Part shown: in pieces, positions 7,282 through 15,376 of the stretch
Numbering within the stretch: position 1 is the stretch's first letter
Layout of the letters: every line of letters begins with the position of its first letter
Assembly: GCA_900541175.1 (NCBI GenBank)
Contig: UQIT01000030.1
Coordinates: forward strand, 1-25,588
Origin: an uncultured Collinsella sp.
GTDB lineage: Bacteria > Actinomycetota > Coriobacteriia > Coriobacteriales > Coriobacteriaceae
DNA: 25,588 nt
Direction: 5' to 3'
The notes under the pieces: model-generated
Seen by the model: the letters and a program-made list of their open reading frames with translations, nothing else
Databases searched by the model: none
Told to the model about the DNA's origin: nothing
Position numbers and translations under genes: made by a program

Positions 7282-8832
7282 ATGCCTATCATTGCAGCGC
7301 TCGTTGGCATCGTTTTGGGTGCCATCGCCGCCATTGCCTACATGCGCACCGCCAAGCAGGGTAGTCTTCACGAGGCCGACGAAAAGATCCAGTCGGCACA
7401 CGCACAGGCTGAGTCCCTGATCGGTGATGCAAAGCGTCAGGCCGAGACCCTCAAAAAAGAGGCTCTGCTCGAGGCTAAAGAGGAGATCATCAAGAACAAG
7501 CAGGCCGCCGAGGCCGAGGACAAGCAGCGTAAGAGCGAGATTCGTACGCTCGAGAACCGCGTGATGCAGCGCGAGGAATCCCTCGATCGCCGCAACGACG
7601 CTCTCGACAAGCGCGAGCATCAGCTGTCCAGTCAGGCCGGTCAGGTCGAGAAGCGCTCCCGTGAGCTCGAGGAGCTCTGCGCAAAGCAGACCTCCGAGCT
7701 CGAGCGTATCGCCGACCTTACCCGCGAAGATGCCCACAAGGAGCTCCTCGATAAGGTTCGCGGCGAGGTCACCCACGAGGCCGCCACGATTATTCGCGAG
7801 TCCGAGCAGCAGGTTCGCGCCGAGTGCCACAAGACCGCCCAGGAGATTCTTTCCCTGGCGATTCAGCGCTGCGCTGCCGACCACACTGCCGAGGTCACCG
7901 TTACCTCCGTGCACATTCCCTCTGATGACCTCAAGGGCCGTATCATCGGTCGCGAGGGTCGCAACATCCGCACCTTCGAGCAGGTTTCCGGCGTCAACCT
8001 CGTGATTGACGACACGCCCGAGACCGTCGTTCTTTCGAGCTTCGACCCGGTCCGTCGTGAGACCGCCCGTGTCGCCCTTGAGAACCTCATCGCCGACGGC
8101 CGCATTCACCCTGCCCGCATCGAGGAGATGTATCACAAGGCTGCCGACCTGGTTCAGCAGCGCGTACGCGAGGCTGGCGAGCAGGCTGCCTTCGATACCG
8201 GCACCCACGATCTGCACCCCGAGATCGTCAAGACCCTTGGTGCCCTGCGCTACCGTACCTCGTTTGGTCAGAACGTGCTTCAGCACTCCCTTGAGGTCTC
8301 TGATCTGTGCGGCGTGATGGCTTCCGAGCTTGGCCTGGACGTTGTGACCGCCAAGCGCGCCGGCCTGCTGCACGACCTGGGCAAGGCAATCGACCACGAC
8401 GTCGAGGGCCCGCATGCCGTCATCGGCGCCGAGCTTGCCCGCCGTTATGGCGAGAAGCCCGTTATCGTCCACGCTATCGAGGCTCACCATGCCGATGTCG
8501 ACCCCAACACGGTGCTCGATGTCCTGGTACAGGCCGCCGATGCTGTCTCTGCCTCTCGCCCCGGTGCCCGTCGCGAGTCTGCCGAGAACTACATCAAGCG
8601 TCTTGAGAAGCTTGAGGAGATCGCCAACTCCCATGATGGCGTCGAGCGTACCTATGCCATGCAGGCTGGTCGCGAGGTCCACGTCATGGTTCAGCCGGAC
8701 AAGATCTCCGATGCCCAGTCCACGGTCCTGGCTCACGATATCGCCCATCAGATCGAGGAAGAGATGGAGTATCCCGGTCAGGTGCGCGTCGTCGTGATTC
8801 GCGAGAGCCGCGCTGTCGATATCGCTAAATAA
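7282..8832 (+). CDS. rny: Ribonuclease Y
   Basis: 516 residues. Membrane-anchored endoribonuclease that starts mRNA decay in many Gram-positives. An N-terminal membrane helix (~3-20) is followed by a long charged coiled coil (~30-190). Next come a KH RNA-binding domain with GRIIGREGRNIR beginning at G219 and an HD phosphohydrolase domain (H335; H364-D365 in LLHDLGKAIDHD; EAHHADVD). The conserved C-terminal part follows, with YAMQAGREVHVMVQP. The ATG at 7282 lies 5 nt after AAGGAG; a GTG at 7276 overlaps that site and is rejected. It has its own promoter and a long structured leader. The next gene starts one base after its stop codon. Confidence 0.96.
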   Translation: MPIIAALVGIVLGAIAAIAYMRTAKQGSLHEADEKIQSAHAQAESLIGDAKRQAETLKKEALLEAKEEIIKNKQAAEAEDKQRKSEIRTLENRVMQREESLDRRNDALDKREHQLSSQAGQVEKRSRELEELCAKQTSELERIADLTREDAHKELLDKVRGEVTHEAATIIRESEQQVRAECHKTAQEILSLAIQRCAADHTAEVTVTSVHIPSDDLKGRIIGREGRNIRTFEQVSGVNLVIDDTPETVVLSSFDPVRRETARVALENLIADGRIHPARIEEMYHKAADLVQQRVREAGEQAAFDTGTHDLHPEIVKTLGALRYRTSFGQNVLQHSLEVSDLCGVMASELGLDVVTAKRAGLLHDLGKAIDHDVEGPHAVIGAELARRYGEKPVIVHAIEAHHADVDPNTVLDVLVQAADAVSASRPGARRESAENYIKRLEKLEEIANSHDGVERTYAMQAGREVHVMVQPDKISDAQSTVLAHDIAHQIEEEMEYPGQVRVVVIRESRAVDIAK

Positions 8833-8833
8833 C

Positions 8834-9919
8834 ATGAGCGACGCGAACGAGCTCATCTCATTTATCGCGTCGATGTCGGGGGAGGGCAACCTTCGCGTCG
8901 AGGAGAACCTTGGCGAGGGGTATGTCCGCCTCCGCGTTTCGGAGGCCGAGCGGCGGCAGGCAAAGCACGATATTCAGCATGTCGAGGATATCGTCATCGA
9001 AATGCTCCGTAATGCTCGCGATGCCGGCGCCGACAAGGTCTATCTCGCCACGACCAAGGAAGATGGCGTCCGCACGCTTGTCTTTCTGGATAACGGTTCG
9101 GGCGTTCCGCAAGATATGCAAGAGCGAATCTTCGATGCTCGCGTTACCTCCAAGCTCGAGAGCATGAAGATGGACCGTTGGGGCGTTCACGGTCGTGGCA
9201 TGGCGTTGTTTTCGATCAAGCAGAACACCGACGAAGCCCGTGTGGTCACGTCCGGTGTCGATCTTGGCTCAGCCTTTAAGGTGAGCGTTGCGGCCGACCG
9301 CCTCAGCGAGCGTGCTGATCAGTCCAGCTGGCCCCAGGCCGTCAAGGATGAGGACGGACGTTATGTCTGTGCTCGCGGCCCGCATAATATTATTCGCGCT
9401 GCCTGTGAGTTTGCGCTCGAGGAGCTGCGTGGTTGCGATGTCTATCTTGGTTCTCCGTCTGAGATTGCCGCGACCCTTTATGCTCAGGCGTCAAGTCGGC
9501 TCGATACGTCTCGTCTCCTGTTTATTGATGACGAAAGCGAGCTTCCGGTTGTCGATCGTTTAGGCCTTGCCTCTGATGCCGAGGACTTTATCCGTATCTG
9601 CTCGGGTTTGGGTCTTGAGATGTCCGAGCGCACGGCACATCGCATTTTGGCAGGGCAGATTAAGCCCGTTCGCGGTGTGACCGCGCGTCTGCTGCGCGAG
9701 CGTGATTCGTCCTCGCATGCGCGTGCTCCTGTCGATCTCGCGAAGGATCGTCGCGGGCTTCGTATTGCCAAGGATGACATGGCACAGTTTTCGCGTGCTG
9801 TGGAGCGCGACTTTAATGACCTTGCCGCCCGGTACTATCTCAACCTTTGCGGCGACCCAAAGATTCGCGTTTCGCGTGATCGAATCACCGTGACCTTCGA
9901 TCTTGCCAAAGAGGAATAG
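8834..9919 (+). CDS. GHKL (Bergerat-fold) ATPase-domain protein of unknown function
   Basis: 361 residues. The N-terminal ~155 residues contain all four motifs of the gyrase/Hsp90/histidine-kinase/MutL ATP-binding fold: N box EMLRNARDA (56-64, with N60 for Mg), G1 DNGSG (86-90), G2 GVHGRGM (117-123) and G3 GSAF (145-148). There is no histidine-phosphotransfer domain, membrane helix or signal peptide, so it is not an ordinary sensor kinase. The G2 style resembles MutL/Hsp90-type members. The remaining ~200 residues match no family I can name. It starts one base after the rny stop with no visible ribosome site, implying translational coupling with RNase Y. spoVS follows 74 nt later. In Bacillus this slot between rny and spoVS holds the phosphoesterase ymdB. 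Function cannot be assigned. Confidence 0.85.
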   Translation: MSDANELISFIASMSGEGNLRVEENLGEGYVRLRVSEAERRQAKHDIQHVEDIVIEMLRNARDAGADKVYLATTKEDGVRTLVFLDNGSGVPQDMQERIFDARVTSKLESMKMDRWGVHGRGMALFSIKQNTDEARVVTSGVDLGSAFKVSVAADRLSERADQSSWPQAVKDEDGRYVCARGPHNIIRAACEFALEELRGCDVYLGSPSEIAATLYAQASSRLDTSRLLFIDDESELPVVDRLGLASDAEDFIRICSGLGLEMSERTAHRILAGQIKPVRGVTARLLRERDSSSHARAPVDLAKDRRGLRIAKDDMAQFSRAVERDFNDLAARYYLNLCGDPKIRVSRDRITVTFDLAKEE

Positions 9920-9925
9920 TGCCTT

Positions 9926-9943
9926 TACCGAGTCCACTCGGTA
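9926..9943 (+). promoter_or_regulatory. Small palindrome upstream of spoVS
   Basis: TACCGAG-TCCA-CTCGGTA is a perfect 7-bp inverted repeat between the ATPase gene and spoVS. It is too short and lacks a T tract for a good terminator. It may be an operator or a processing hairpin for the spoVS message. Confidence 0.45.
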
Positions 9944-9993
9944 CGATACAGTTATTGCAGTTAAAACGTACTTTTAAACGCAGGAGTTTCTTC

Positions 9994-10311
9994 ATGGATT
10001 GCCTGAAGGTATCAAGCAAATCATCGCCCGCGTCCGTTGCCGGCGCCATCGCCGGCATGGTCAAGGATGGTGTACCCGTCAACATCCAGTGTGTCGGCGC
10101 CGGTGCGGTCAACCAGGCCATAAAGGCCGTGGCTATTGCGCGCGGTTTTTTGATTCCAACCGGATTTGATATTTCCTGCGCGCCCGTGTTCTCCGACATC
10201 CTTATTAACGGGGAGTCGCGCACGGCCATCCGTCTTTCTATTTACGTTCACCAGATCAATCGAGCTGCTATGGATAACGTCGTCATGGATGATGTTAAGC
10301 CTGTGGCATAG
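9994..10311 (+). CDS. spoVS: Stage V sporulation protein S homologue (SpoVS)
   Basis: 105 residues covering the whole SpoVS family (Alba-like fold, small nucleic-acid-binding proteins): LKVSSKSSPASVAGAIAGMV, the central CVGAGAVNQAIKAVAIARGFL and IRLSIYVH. Start at ATG 9994 gives the family-typical MxxLKVS beginning and has CAGGAG 8 nt upstream; an earlier in-frame ATG at 9919 would overlap the previous gene and lacks a ribosome site. SpoVS occurs in many non-sporulating bacteria, so presence here does not imply sporulation. The position after rny follows the Bacillus order. Confidence 0.92.
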   Translation: MDCLKVSSKSSPASVAGAIAGMVKDGVPVNIQCVGAGAVNQAIKAVAIARGFLIPTGFDISCAPVFSDILINGESRTAIRLSIYVHQINRAAMDNVVMDDVKPVA

Positions 10312-10331
10312 CTTCTGCTTGCCTCGATTCG

Positions 10332-10340
10332 CCCCCCCCC
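10332..10340 (+). repeat. Run of nine C in the spoVS-miaB gap
   Basis: A homopolymer of nine C, followed by a further C-rich stretch, lies 21 nt upstream of the miaB start codon in the 49-nt gap after spoVS. Such tracts slip during replication, so its length could vary among cells or be an assembly error. It is outside any coding frame I accept. Confidence 0.7.
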
Positions 10341-10360
10341 TCTCCCCATCGTTAGGACTT

Positions 10361-11737
10361 ATGCACATGGACCAGCGTTCCGTACGCGATATTCTTGCCG
10401 GTAAAACCTACTTTATCCGCACCTTTGGCTGCCAGATGAATCAGCACGACTCTGAGCGCGTGAGCGGTCTGCTCGATTCGTATGGTTGCCTCATGGCGCT
10501 CGATCCCGAGCATGCCGATATCGTTGTCTTCATGACATGCTGTGTGCGTGAGGCCGCCGATACTCGCCTGTACGGTCAGTGCAATTCCTGCAAAAGCCTG
10601 CCGCTTTCGCCTTCGGGCAAGCGTGTGGTTGCCGTGGGCGGCTGCATCGCGCAGCGTGATGGCGAGGGCCTGCTCACCAACGTCGATAACGTCAATGTCA
10701 TCTTTGGCACGCATTCTATCGCACATGTGGCCGAGCTCATTGCCGAGGCGTTCCTTGATGGTAAGCGTCATATCCGCACCAACGAGCATGAGGATACGGA
10801 TGCCATGAGCATGCCGTGGCATCGCGAGACCCAGTATCACGCCTGGGTGCCCATCATGACAGGCTGCAATAATTTCTGCACCTATTGCATCGTGCCGTAC
10901 GTGCGCGGTCGCGAAAAAAGCCGCCCCTTCGAGGAGATTGTCGACGAGGTGACCGCTTTGGTGCGCCAGGGTGTGCGTGAGATTACGCTGCTGGGCCAAA
11001 ACGTTAACTCATATGGTCGCGATCTGTTTGGCAAGCCGCGTTTTGCCGATTTGCTGCGCGCGGTAGGCGATACGGGCGTCGAGCGCATCTTCTTTACCTC
11101 TTCTCATCCTAAGGATCTGCTGCCCGAGACCATCGACGCCATGGCCGAGACGCCTGCCGTTATGCCGCAGCTGCACTTGGCCGTCCAGTCAGGTTCGACG
11201 CGGATCCTCAAAGAGATGAATCGCCGTTATACACGTGAGGACTATCTGGGCCTTGTCGATCGCATTCGCAACCGCATGCCCGATATCGCGCTCTCGACCG
11301 ACATTATCGTTGGCTTCCCGGGCGAGACTGAAGAAGACTTTGAGCAGACGCTCTCACTTGCCGAGACGGTCCGCTATGCTCAGGCCTATACCTTCATCTA
11401 TTCCAAGCGCGCCGGTACCCCGGCCGCCGAGATTGACGATCCTACGCCGCATGAGGTTATTCTCGAGCGTTTCAATCGCCTGGTTAAGGTTATCGAGACC
11501 ACGGCACACGAGTATAACCAGGGCGAGCTTCATACTGTGGTTCCCGCGCTCATTGAGGGAACGAGTAAAAAGAACGACGCGGTCCTGCTGGGCAAGAGTC
11601 CCAAGAATCAGACCGTGCATGCGCCTATCCCCGAGGGTTACAGCATCGATCAGCTTGTTGGCAAGATCGTTGATGTTGACGTTGACGTTGCCAAGACCTG
11701 GTATTTGTCCGGCTCCGTTGTGGGCGAGCCACGCTAA
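10361..11737 (+). CDS. miaB: tRNA-2-methylthio-N6-dimethylallyladenosine synthase MiaB
   Basis: 458 residues. Radical-SAM enzyme that methylthiolates i6A37 in tRNAs reading U-starting codons. The N-terminal UPF0004 domain has FGCQMNQHDSERV (C24), FMTCCVREAA and VGGCIAQR. The radical-SAM cysteines are C169, C173 and C176 in GCNNFCTYCIVPYVRGREKSR, and a C-terminal TRAM domain ends in WYLSGSVVGEPR. One usual MiaB motif, NTCAVRE, reads MTCCVRE here. Start ATG 10361 (or 10367) follows TTAGGA; the longer frame from 10166 runs through spoVS and is rejected. Its TAA overlaps the miaA ATG (TAATG), pairing it with the enzyme that makes its substrate. Confidence 0.94.
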   Translation: MHMDQRSVRDILAGKTYFIRTFGCQMNQHDSERVSGLLDSYGCLMALDPEHADIVVFMTCCVREAADTRLYGQCNSCKSLPLSPSGKRVVAVGGCIAQRDGEGLLTNVDNVNVIFGTHSIAHVAELIAEAFLDGKRHIRTNEHEDTDAMSMPWHRETQYHAWVPIMTGCNNFCTYCIVPYVRGREKSRPFEEIVDEVTALVRQGVREITLLGQNVNSYGRDLFGKPRFADLLRAVGDTGVERIFFTSSHPKDLLPETIDAMAETPAVMPQLHLAVQSGSTRILKEMNRRYTREDYLGLVDRIRNRMPDIALSTDIIVGFPGETEEDFEQTLSLAETVRYAQAYTFIYSKRAGTPAAEIDDPTPHEVILERFNRLVKVIETTAHEYNQGELHTVVPALIEGTSKKNDAVLLGKSPKNQTVHAPIPEGYSIDQLVGKIVDVDVDVAKTWYLSGSVVGEPR

Positions 11738-12675
11738 TGGTTTCTCCCGGGACAGGTCTTTCCGCCGTTGCGATCGTCGGTCCGACGGCGGTTGGTAAGA
11801 GTGATGTTGCTGATCGTTTGGCAGCCCGTCTTTCGTCCGAAGTGCTGTCGTGCGATGCGATGCAAATCTATCGCGGCATGGACATCGGTACCGCAAAGAT
11901 GGCGCCCGATGAGTGCACGGCGCCGCTGCGTCTCGTCGACATTGTAGAGCCGGGTGTGGCGTATTCTGCTGCGCTTTATCAGGCTGACGCTCGCGCGCAT
12001 GTTGAACGTCTCCTTGGTTCGGGTTGCCTGCCGGTTTTTTGCGGAGGTACGGGGCTATATCTCAAGGCCGCCCTCGATGAGATGGACTTTCCTTCGGGTG
12101 AACTTGAGGACGATCGCCGTGCGGGCTATCAGGAGCTTGCTGAGCGTATTGGCGAGGAAGAACTGCATGCCCTGCTTGCCGAGCGCGATCCAGAATCGGC
12201 CGCTGTTATTCATCCCCATAACGTGCGCCGCGTGATTCGCGCGCTCGAAATGCACGATGATGGCGTCTCCTATGCGCAGCAAAAGTCGCAGTTTAGTGTT
12301 CCGCGCGAGCATTATCACGCTCTGTGGTTTGGTCTGACGCGTAATCGCGAGGTGCTCTACGAGCGCATTAACCTGCGTGTCGATCTGATGTTTGAGCAGG
12401 GCCTTGTCGATGAGGTCCGCGGTCTTATGGGCCAGGGGCTGGGAGATGCCCTGACGTCGATGCAGGCAATTGGCTATAAAGAGATCATCGATGCTTTCAA
12501 TGGCGTGATAAGCATGGATGAGGCTCGCGAACTCATTAAGATGCGTTCGCGTCGCTATGCCAAGCGTCAGCTTTCGTGGTTCAAGCGCGATGACCGTATC
12601 GTGTGGTTTGATATGGATGAATGTACGATCGATGAGGTCGTTGAGGATATCGTGCATCGTATTGAGGCTGCCTAA
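11737..12675 (+). CDS. miaA: tRNA dimethylallyltransferase MiaA
   Basis: 312 residues, standard length. Transfers the dimethylallyl group to A37 of tRNA, the step before MiaB. P-loop GPTAVGKS (15-22), the substrate loop SCDAMQIYRGMDIGTAK, VFCGGTGLYLKA, NVRRVIRALEM, MQAIGYKE and the C-terminal RSRRYAKRQLSWFKRD are all present. It overlaps miaB by one base at its start and hflX by one base at its end, so miaB-miaA-hflX is a translationally coupled unit. The miaA-hflX neighbourhood is known in other bacteria. Confidence 0.96.
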   Translation: MVSPGTGLSAVAIVGPTAVGKSDVADRLAARLSSEVLSCDAMQIYRGMDIGTAKMAPDECTAPLRLVDIVEPGVAYSAALYQADARAHVERLLGSGCLPVFCGGTGLYLKAALDEMDFPSGELEDDRRAGYQELAERIGEEELHALLAERDPESAAVIHPHNVRRVIRALEMHDDGVSYAQQKSQFSVPREHYHALWFGLTRNREVLYERINLRVDLMFEQGLVDEVRGLMGQGLGDALTSMQAIGYKEIIDAFNGVISMDEARELIKMRSRRYAKRQLSWFKRDDRIVWFDMDECTIDEVVEDIVHRIEAA

Positions 12676-13964
12676 TGGCCCGTTTCCCCCTTGTTCCCAC
12701 GGCACCCGAGCCCGAGCGTGCCATTTTAGTTGGTGTTGAGTGGCGCGACAATGCATGGCCGCTCGATCGCTCGCTTGATGAGCTGGAGCGTCTTGCCCAC
12801 ACAGCTGGTGCCCAGTGCGTGGCACGCTTGTCGCAGCGTTTGGTAAAGCCGTATCCTAAATCGTTTATCGGTTCCGGTAAGGTTGAAGAGCTGTGCGGCC
12901 TGGTGCATCGCATGGATGCCGATGTCGTTATTTTTGACGACGACCTGACCCCCTCGCAGCAATCCTATTTGGAGAAAGCCGTGGGCGAGCCGGTAAAGAT
13001 TATCGATCGTACAGCACTGATCCTGGATATCTTTGGCCTGCATGCTCAGACGCGTGAGGGACGCCTGCAGGTACAGCTGGCACAGCTTCAATATTTGTTG
13101 CCTCGCCTGCGTGGCATGTGGAGCCATCTCGCCAAGGAGCAGACGCGCGGCGGCATCGGCTCACGTTTTGGTCAGGGCGAAAGTCAGCTCGAGGTCGACC
13201 GTCGCCTCATTCGTAATAAGATCGCTGCGCTTCGTCGTGAGCTCAAGCAGGTTGAACAGCGTCGCGATGTTCAATCCAAGAGCCGCATTGAGTCACCGGC
13301 GTTTCGCGTCGCGTTAGCCGGTTATACCAATGCCGGTAAATCGACGTTGCTCAATCGTCTGACCGGCTCTACGGTACTTTCGCAGGACAAGTTGTTTGCT
13401 ACGCTCGACCCGACGACGCGTTCGTATCGCCTGCCCGGCGGTCGCGGTATGACAATTACCGATACCGTTGGCTTTATTCAAAAGCTGCCGCATGGTCTGG
13501 TCGATGCCTTTAAATCGACACTGTCCGAGGTGTTGGGTGCCGATCTAATTCTCAAAGTCGTAGATGCGTCTGACGAGGACTATAAGCGGCAGCTGGAGGC
13601 TGTCGACCGCGTGCTTGATGAGATCGGTGCCGGCGAGCGTTTGACGCTTACGGTGTTCAATAAAATCGATCTTCTCGATAGCGTTGATCGATTGAGTTTC
13701 CGTCGTCGTTATCCCGAAGCCGTTCTGTTCTCAGCCCAAACGGGCGAGGGGCTCGACGATCTCGTCGATCGCATTGCTCGCGAGGCAGCTGCCACCGATG
13801 TACTGCTTTCAGCCGACATTCCGTATCGTGAAGGTGCGCTCATCACGCTCGTGCATGAGCAGGGGACCCTTTTGCACGAGGAATATCTTGAGGATGGCGT
13901 TCGTATTGTGGCGAAACTGCCGGCTCGTATTGCACCGCGGCTCGAGCGTTATCGCACCGAGTAG
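12675..13964 (+). CDS. hflX: GTPase HflX
   Basis: 429 residues. Ribosome-associated GTPase that splits stalled or stressed 70S ribosomes. The N-terminal HflX domain includes KSFIGSGKVEEL, VVIFDDDLTPSQQ, TREGRLQVQLAQLQYLLPRLRG and GIGSRFGQGESQLEVDRR. The G domain has G1 GYTNAGKS (216-223), G2 TLDPTTR, G3 DTVGFI, G4 NKID and a C-terminal region. Translation is coupled to miaA (TAATG). Its 3' end overlaps by 16 bases the end of the opposite-strand gene at 13949-14653, so transcripts converge and no terminator is seen between them. Confidence 0.96.
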   Translation: MARFPLVPTAPEPERAILVGVEWRDNAWPLDRSLDELERLAHTAGAQCVARLSQRLVKPYPKSFIGSGKVEELCGLVHRMDADVVIFDDDLTPSQQSYLEKAVGEPVKIIDRTALILDIFGLHAQTREGRLQVQLAQLQYLLPRLRGMWSHLAKEQTRGGIGSRFGQGESQLEVDRRLIRNKIAALRRELKQVEQRRDVQSKSRIESPAFRVALAGYTNAGKSTLLNRLTGSTVLSQDKLFATLDPTTRSYRLPGGRGMTITDTVGFIQKLPHGLVDAFKSTLSEVLGADLILKVVDASDEDYKRQLEAVDRVLDEIGAGERLTLTVFNKIDLLDSVDRLSFRRRYPEAVLFSAQTGEGLDDLVDRIAREAAATDVLLSADIPYREGALITLVHEQGTLLHEEYLEDGVRIVAKLPARIAPRLERYRTE

Positions 13965-14653
13965 ACGAGCTCCAAAATGCCCAGAATGATGGGCTGATGC
14001 AGCAGATAAAAGGGGAGTGCATGACGTCCAAGGCTGGCGAGCGCCGGCAGGGGGTTGGCGTAGGCCCAGCTAGGGACGGTCTTATCGATTCCCTGCGCTA
14101 TATGTGCGGCGAAGTATCCTGCAAGATACATAAAGAAAAATGGGATGATGGGGTAGTAATCACCTGAAACAAACCCAGGGCTCGGAAATCCCAGCCACGC
14201 CAGGTAGGGGACAGGGTAGATCGTTTTGGGGATGCTCCAGGTGAGGGCGAACAACATAAGGCATAGGGACATGCCCCATCTCGCCGATATCTTCTTAAGG
14301 ACGGGATCGGTCAACGCCACGATGCCGGTACATGCGGCCATGCAGTAGATGATGCCAAAATTAACCGAATCGTCGACTGAGACAAGTGTTGTTGTCAACC
14401 AGACGACGAGTGCTGCTAAGGCGTATTTGGCGGCACGTTTGATATTGTTGCGCGAAAGAGTGCACATCCAACCCGCGATAAACAAGAATACCCAGCTGAT
14501 GCTGGCGCGCCAGATGTCTTGAAAGACAGTCTGGGTAAACCAGGGCATATCCCAACCGTACAGGTAGGCGAAATCGTAGCAAGCGTGAAAACCTGCCATT
14601 GAAATCATCGTAAACCCGCGGACGATATCAAAGATGGTGATGCGTTTTTGCAT
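13949..14653 (-). CDS. DUF1624 / heparan-alpha-glucosaminide N-acetyltransferase-like membrane protein
   Basis: 234 residues with about six or seven hydrophobic helices. The start RITIFDIVRGFTMISMAGFHACYDFAYLYG is typical of DUF1624 (HGSNAT catalytic-like) proteins, a branch of membrane acyltransferases that move acyl groups across the membrane to sugars. The FH in the first helix pair, WVFLFIAGWM and the C-terminal LGRHALPFYLLHQPI also fit. The actual acceptor is unknown. Its ATG overlaps the lexA stop by one base on the same strand, so it looks co-transcribed and translationally coupled with lexA, which would place it under SOS control. The 3' end runs 16 bases into hflX. Confidence 0.82.
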   Translation of the reverse strand: MQKRITIFDIVRGFTMISMAGFHACYDFAYLYGWDMPWFTQTVFQDIWRASISWVFLFIAGWMCTLSRNNIKRAAKYALAALVVWLTTTLVSVDDSVNFGIIYCMAACTGIVALTDPVLKKISARWGMSLCLMLFALTWSIPKTIYPVPYLAWLGFPSPGFVSGDYYPIIPFFFMYLAGYFAAHIAQGIDKTVPSWAYANPLPALASLGRHALPFYLLHQPIILGILELVYSVR

Positions 14654-15297
14654 TACGAGAACCGGCGCATCAAGCCGACGACTTTGCCCAAGATAACGGG
14701 ATTCGTTGCATAGATAGGCTCCATGGTGTCATTCTCGGGCTGCAGGCGTACGCGTCCCTGCTCCTTGTAGAACGTCTTGACGGTCGCTGAACCATCAATC
14801 ATGGCCACGACAATTTCGCCGTTCATGGCACTCTTTTGTTCACGGACGATGATGTAATCGCCATTGAAGATGCCGACATTGATCATTGAGCTCCCATGCA
14901 CCTCAAGGATAAAGGAACCCTGATCAGTGGCGATTTCGGTCGGGATAGTAAAAGTGTCTTCGATATTCTGCTCGGCCAGAATGGGAATCCCAGCAGCGAC
15001 GCGACCAACGAGCGGTAGCGAGACCGTTCCGCGAGGTACGGTGGGCTCGTCAGATTTAGAAATTGAGACAGAGGAACCGTCCTCGTTAAAGAGTTCCAGG
15101 GCGCGCGGTTTGGTGGCATCGCGCTTGAGTAGCCCGCGCGCCTCCAGGGCAGATAGATGGGCGTGAACGGTGCTGGGGGAGGAAAGGCCCACGGCAGAAG
15201 CCATCTCGCGCACGCTGGGCGGATAACCCTTCTCCTGCTGATATTCCTTGATGAAGTCGTAAATTTGCTGCTGACGCTTGGTAATTTTGCGAGCCAT
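14653..15297 (-). CDS. lexA: LexA repressor, SOS regulator
   Basis: 214 residues from the chosen start (MARKITKRQQQIYDFI). A winged helix-turn-helix (~1-65, PPSVREMASAVGLSSPSTVHAHLSAL) binds SOS boxes. The C-terminal S24 domain has the self-cleavage site A102-G103 (VGRVAAGIP), catalytic Ser137 (HGSSM) and Lys174 (TVKTFYK), so the protein should be cleavable on RecA filaments. The ATG at 15297 follows GAGAGGA at ideal spacing; a longer frame to 15402 would run through the operator region and is rejected, while an ATG 8 codons upstream is possible. Divergent from a LysM gene with three LexA-like boxes in between, implying autoregulation. Confidence 0.96.
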   Translation of the reverse strand: MARKITKRQQQIYDFIKEYQQEKGYPPSVREMASAVGLSSPSTVHAHLSALEARGLLKRDATKPRALELFNEDGSSVSISKSDEPTVPRGTVSLPLVGRVAAGIPILAEQNIEDTFTIPTEIATDQGSFILEVHGSSMINVGIFNGDYIIVREQKSAMNGEIVVAMIDGSATVKTFYKEQGRVRLQPENDTMEPIYATNPVILGKVVGLMRRFS

Positions 15298-15320
15298 CAG
15301 GGCATCCTCTCTACCCATGT

Positions 15321-15334
15321 CAAACAAATGTTCG
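15321..15334 (+). promoter_or_regulatory. LexA-like box A (lexA / divS-like intergenic region)
   Basis: CAAAC-AAAT-GTTCG matches the SOS consensus at 9 of 10 positions. It is nearest to the lexA start codon and starts exactly 28 bp before box B. Confidence 0.65.
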
Positions 15335-15342
15335 AATTTTGC

Positions 15343-15370
15343 TTGACAGGAACAACTGTTCGAAGATAAT
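15343..15370 (+). promoter_or_regulatory. Promoter of the LysM/divS-like gene
   Basis: TTGACA (15343-15348), a 16-bp spacer and GATAAT (15365-15370). LexA-like box B fills the spacer and box C begins near the predicted start site. The opposite strand over the same bases offers TATTAT as a -10 for lexA, so the two divergent promoters appear to overlap. Confidence 0.8.
15349..15362 (+). promoter_or_regulatory. LexA-like box B (inside promoter spacer)
   Basis: GGAAC-AACT-GTTCG, 9 of 10 consensus positions. It lies between the -35 and -10 of the rightward promoter, the same arrangement as at recA. Confidence 0.85.
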
Positions 15371-15376
15371 AATAAC

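Noticed and set aside
7165..8889. 574-codon minus-strand open frame
   Set aside because: Fully antisense to rny; the Leu/Gly/Asp-rich translation mirrors the codon pattern of rny. No ribosome site or motif.
9994..10311. SpoVS as evidence that the organism sporulates
   Set aside because: SpoVS homologues are common in non-sporulating lineages, and no other sporulation gene is visible.
10166..10360. Extended miaB start at 10166
   Set aside because: It would overlap spoVS in another frame and read through the nine-C tract. The residues before 10361 do not resemble MiaB, and ATG 10361 has a ribosome site.
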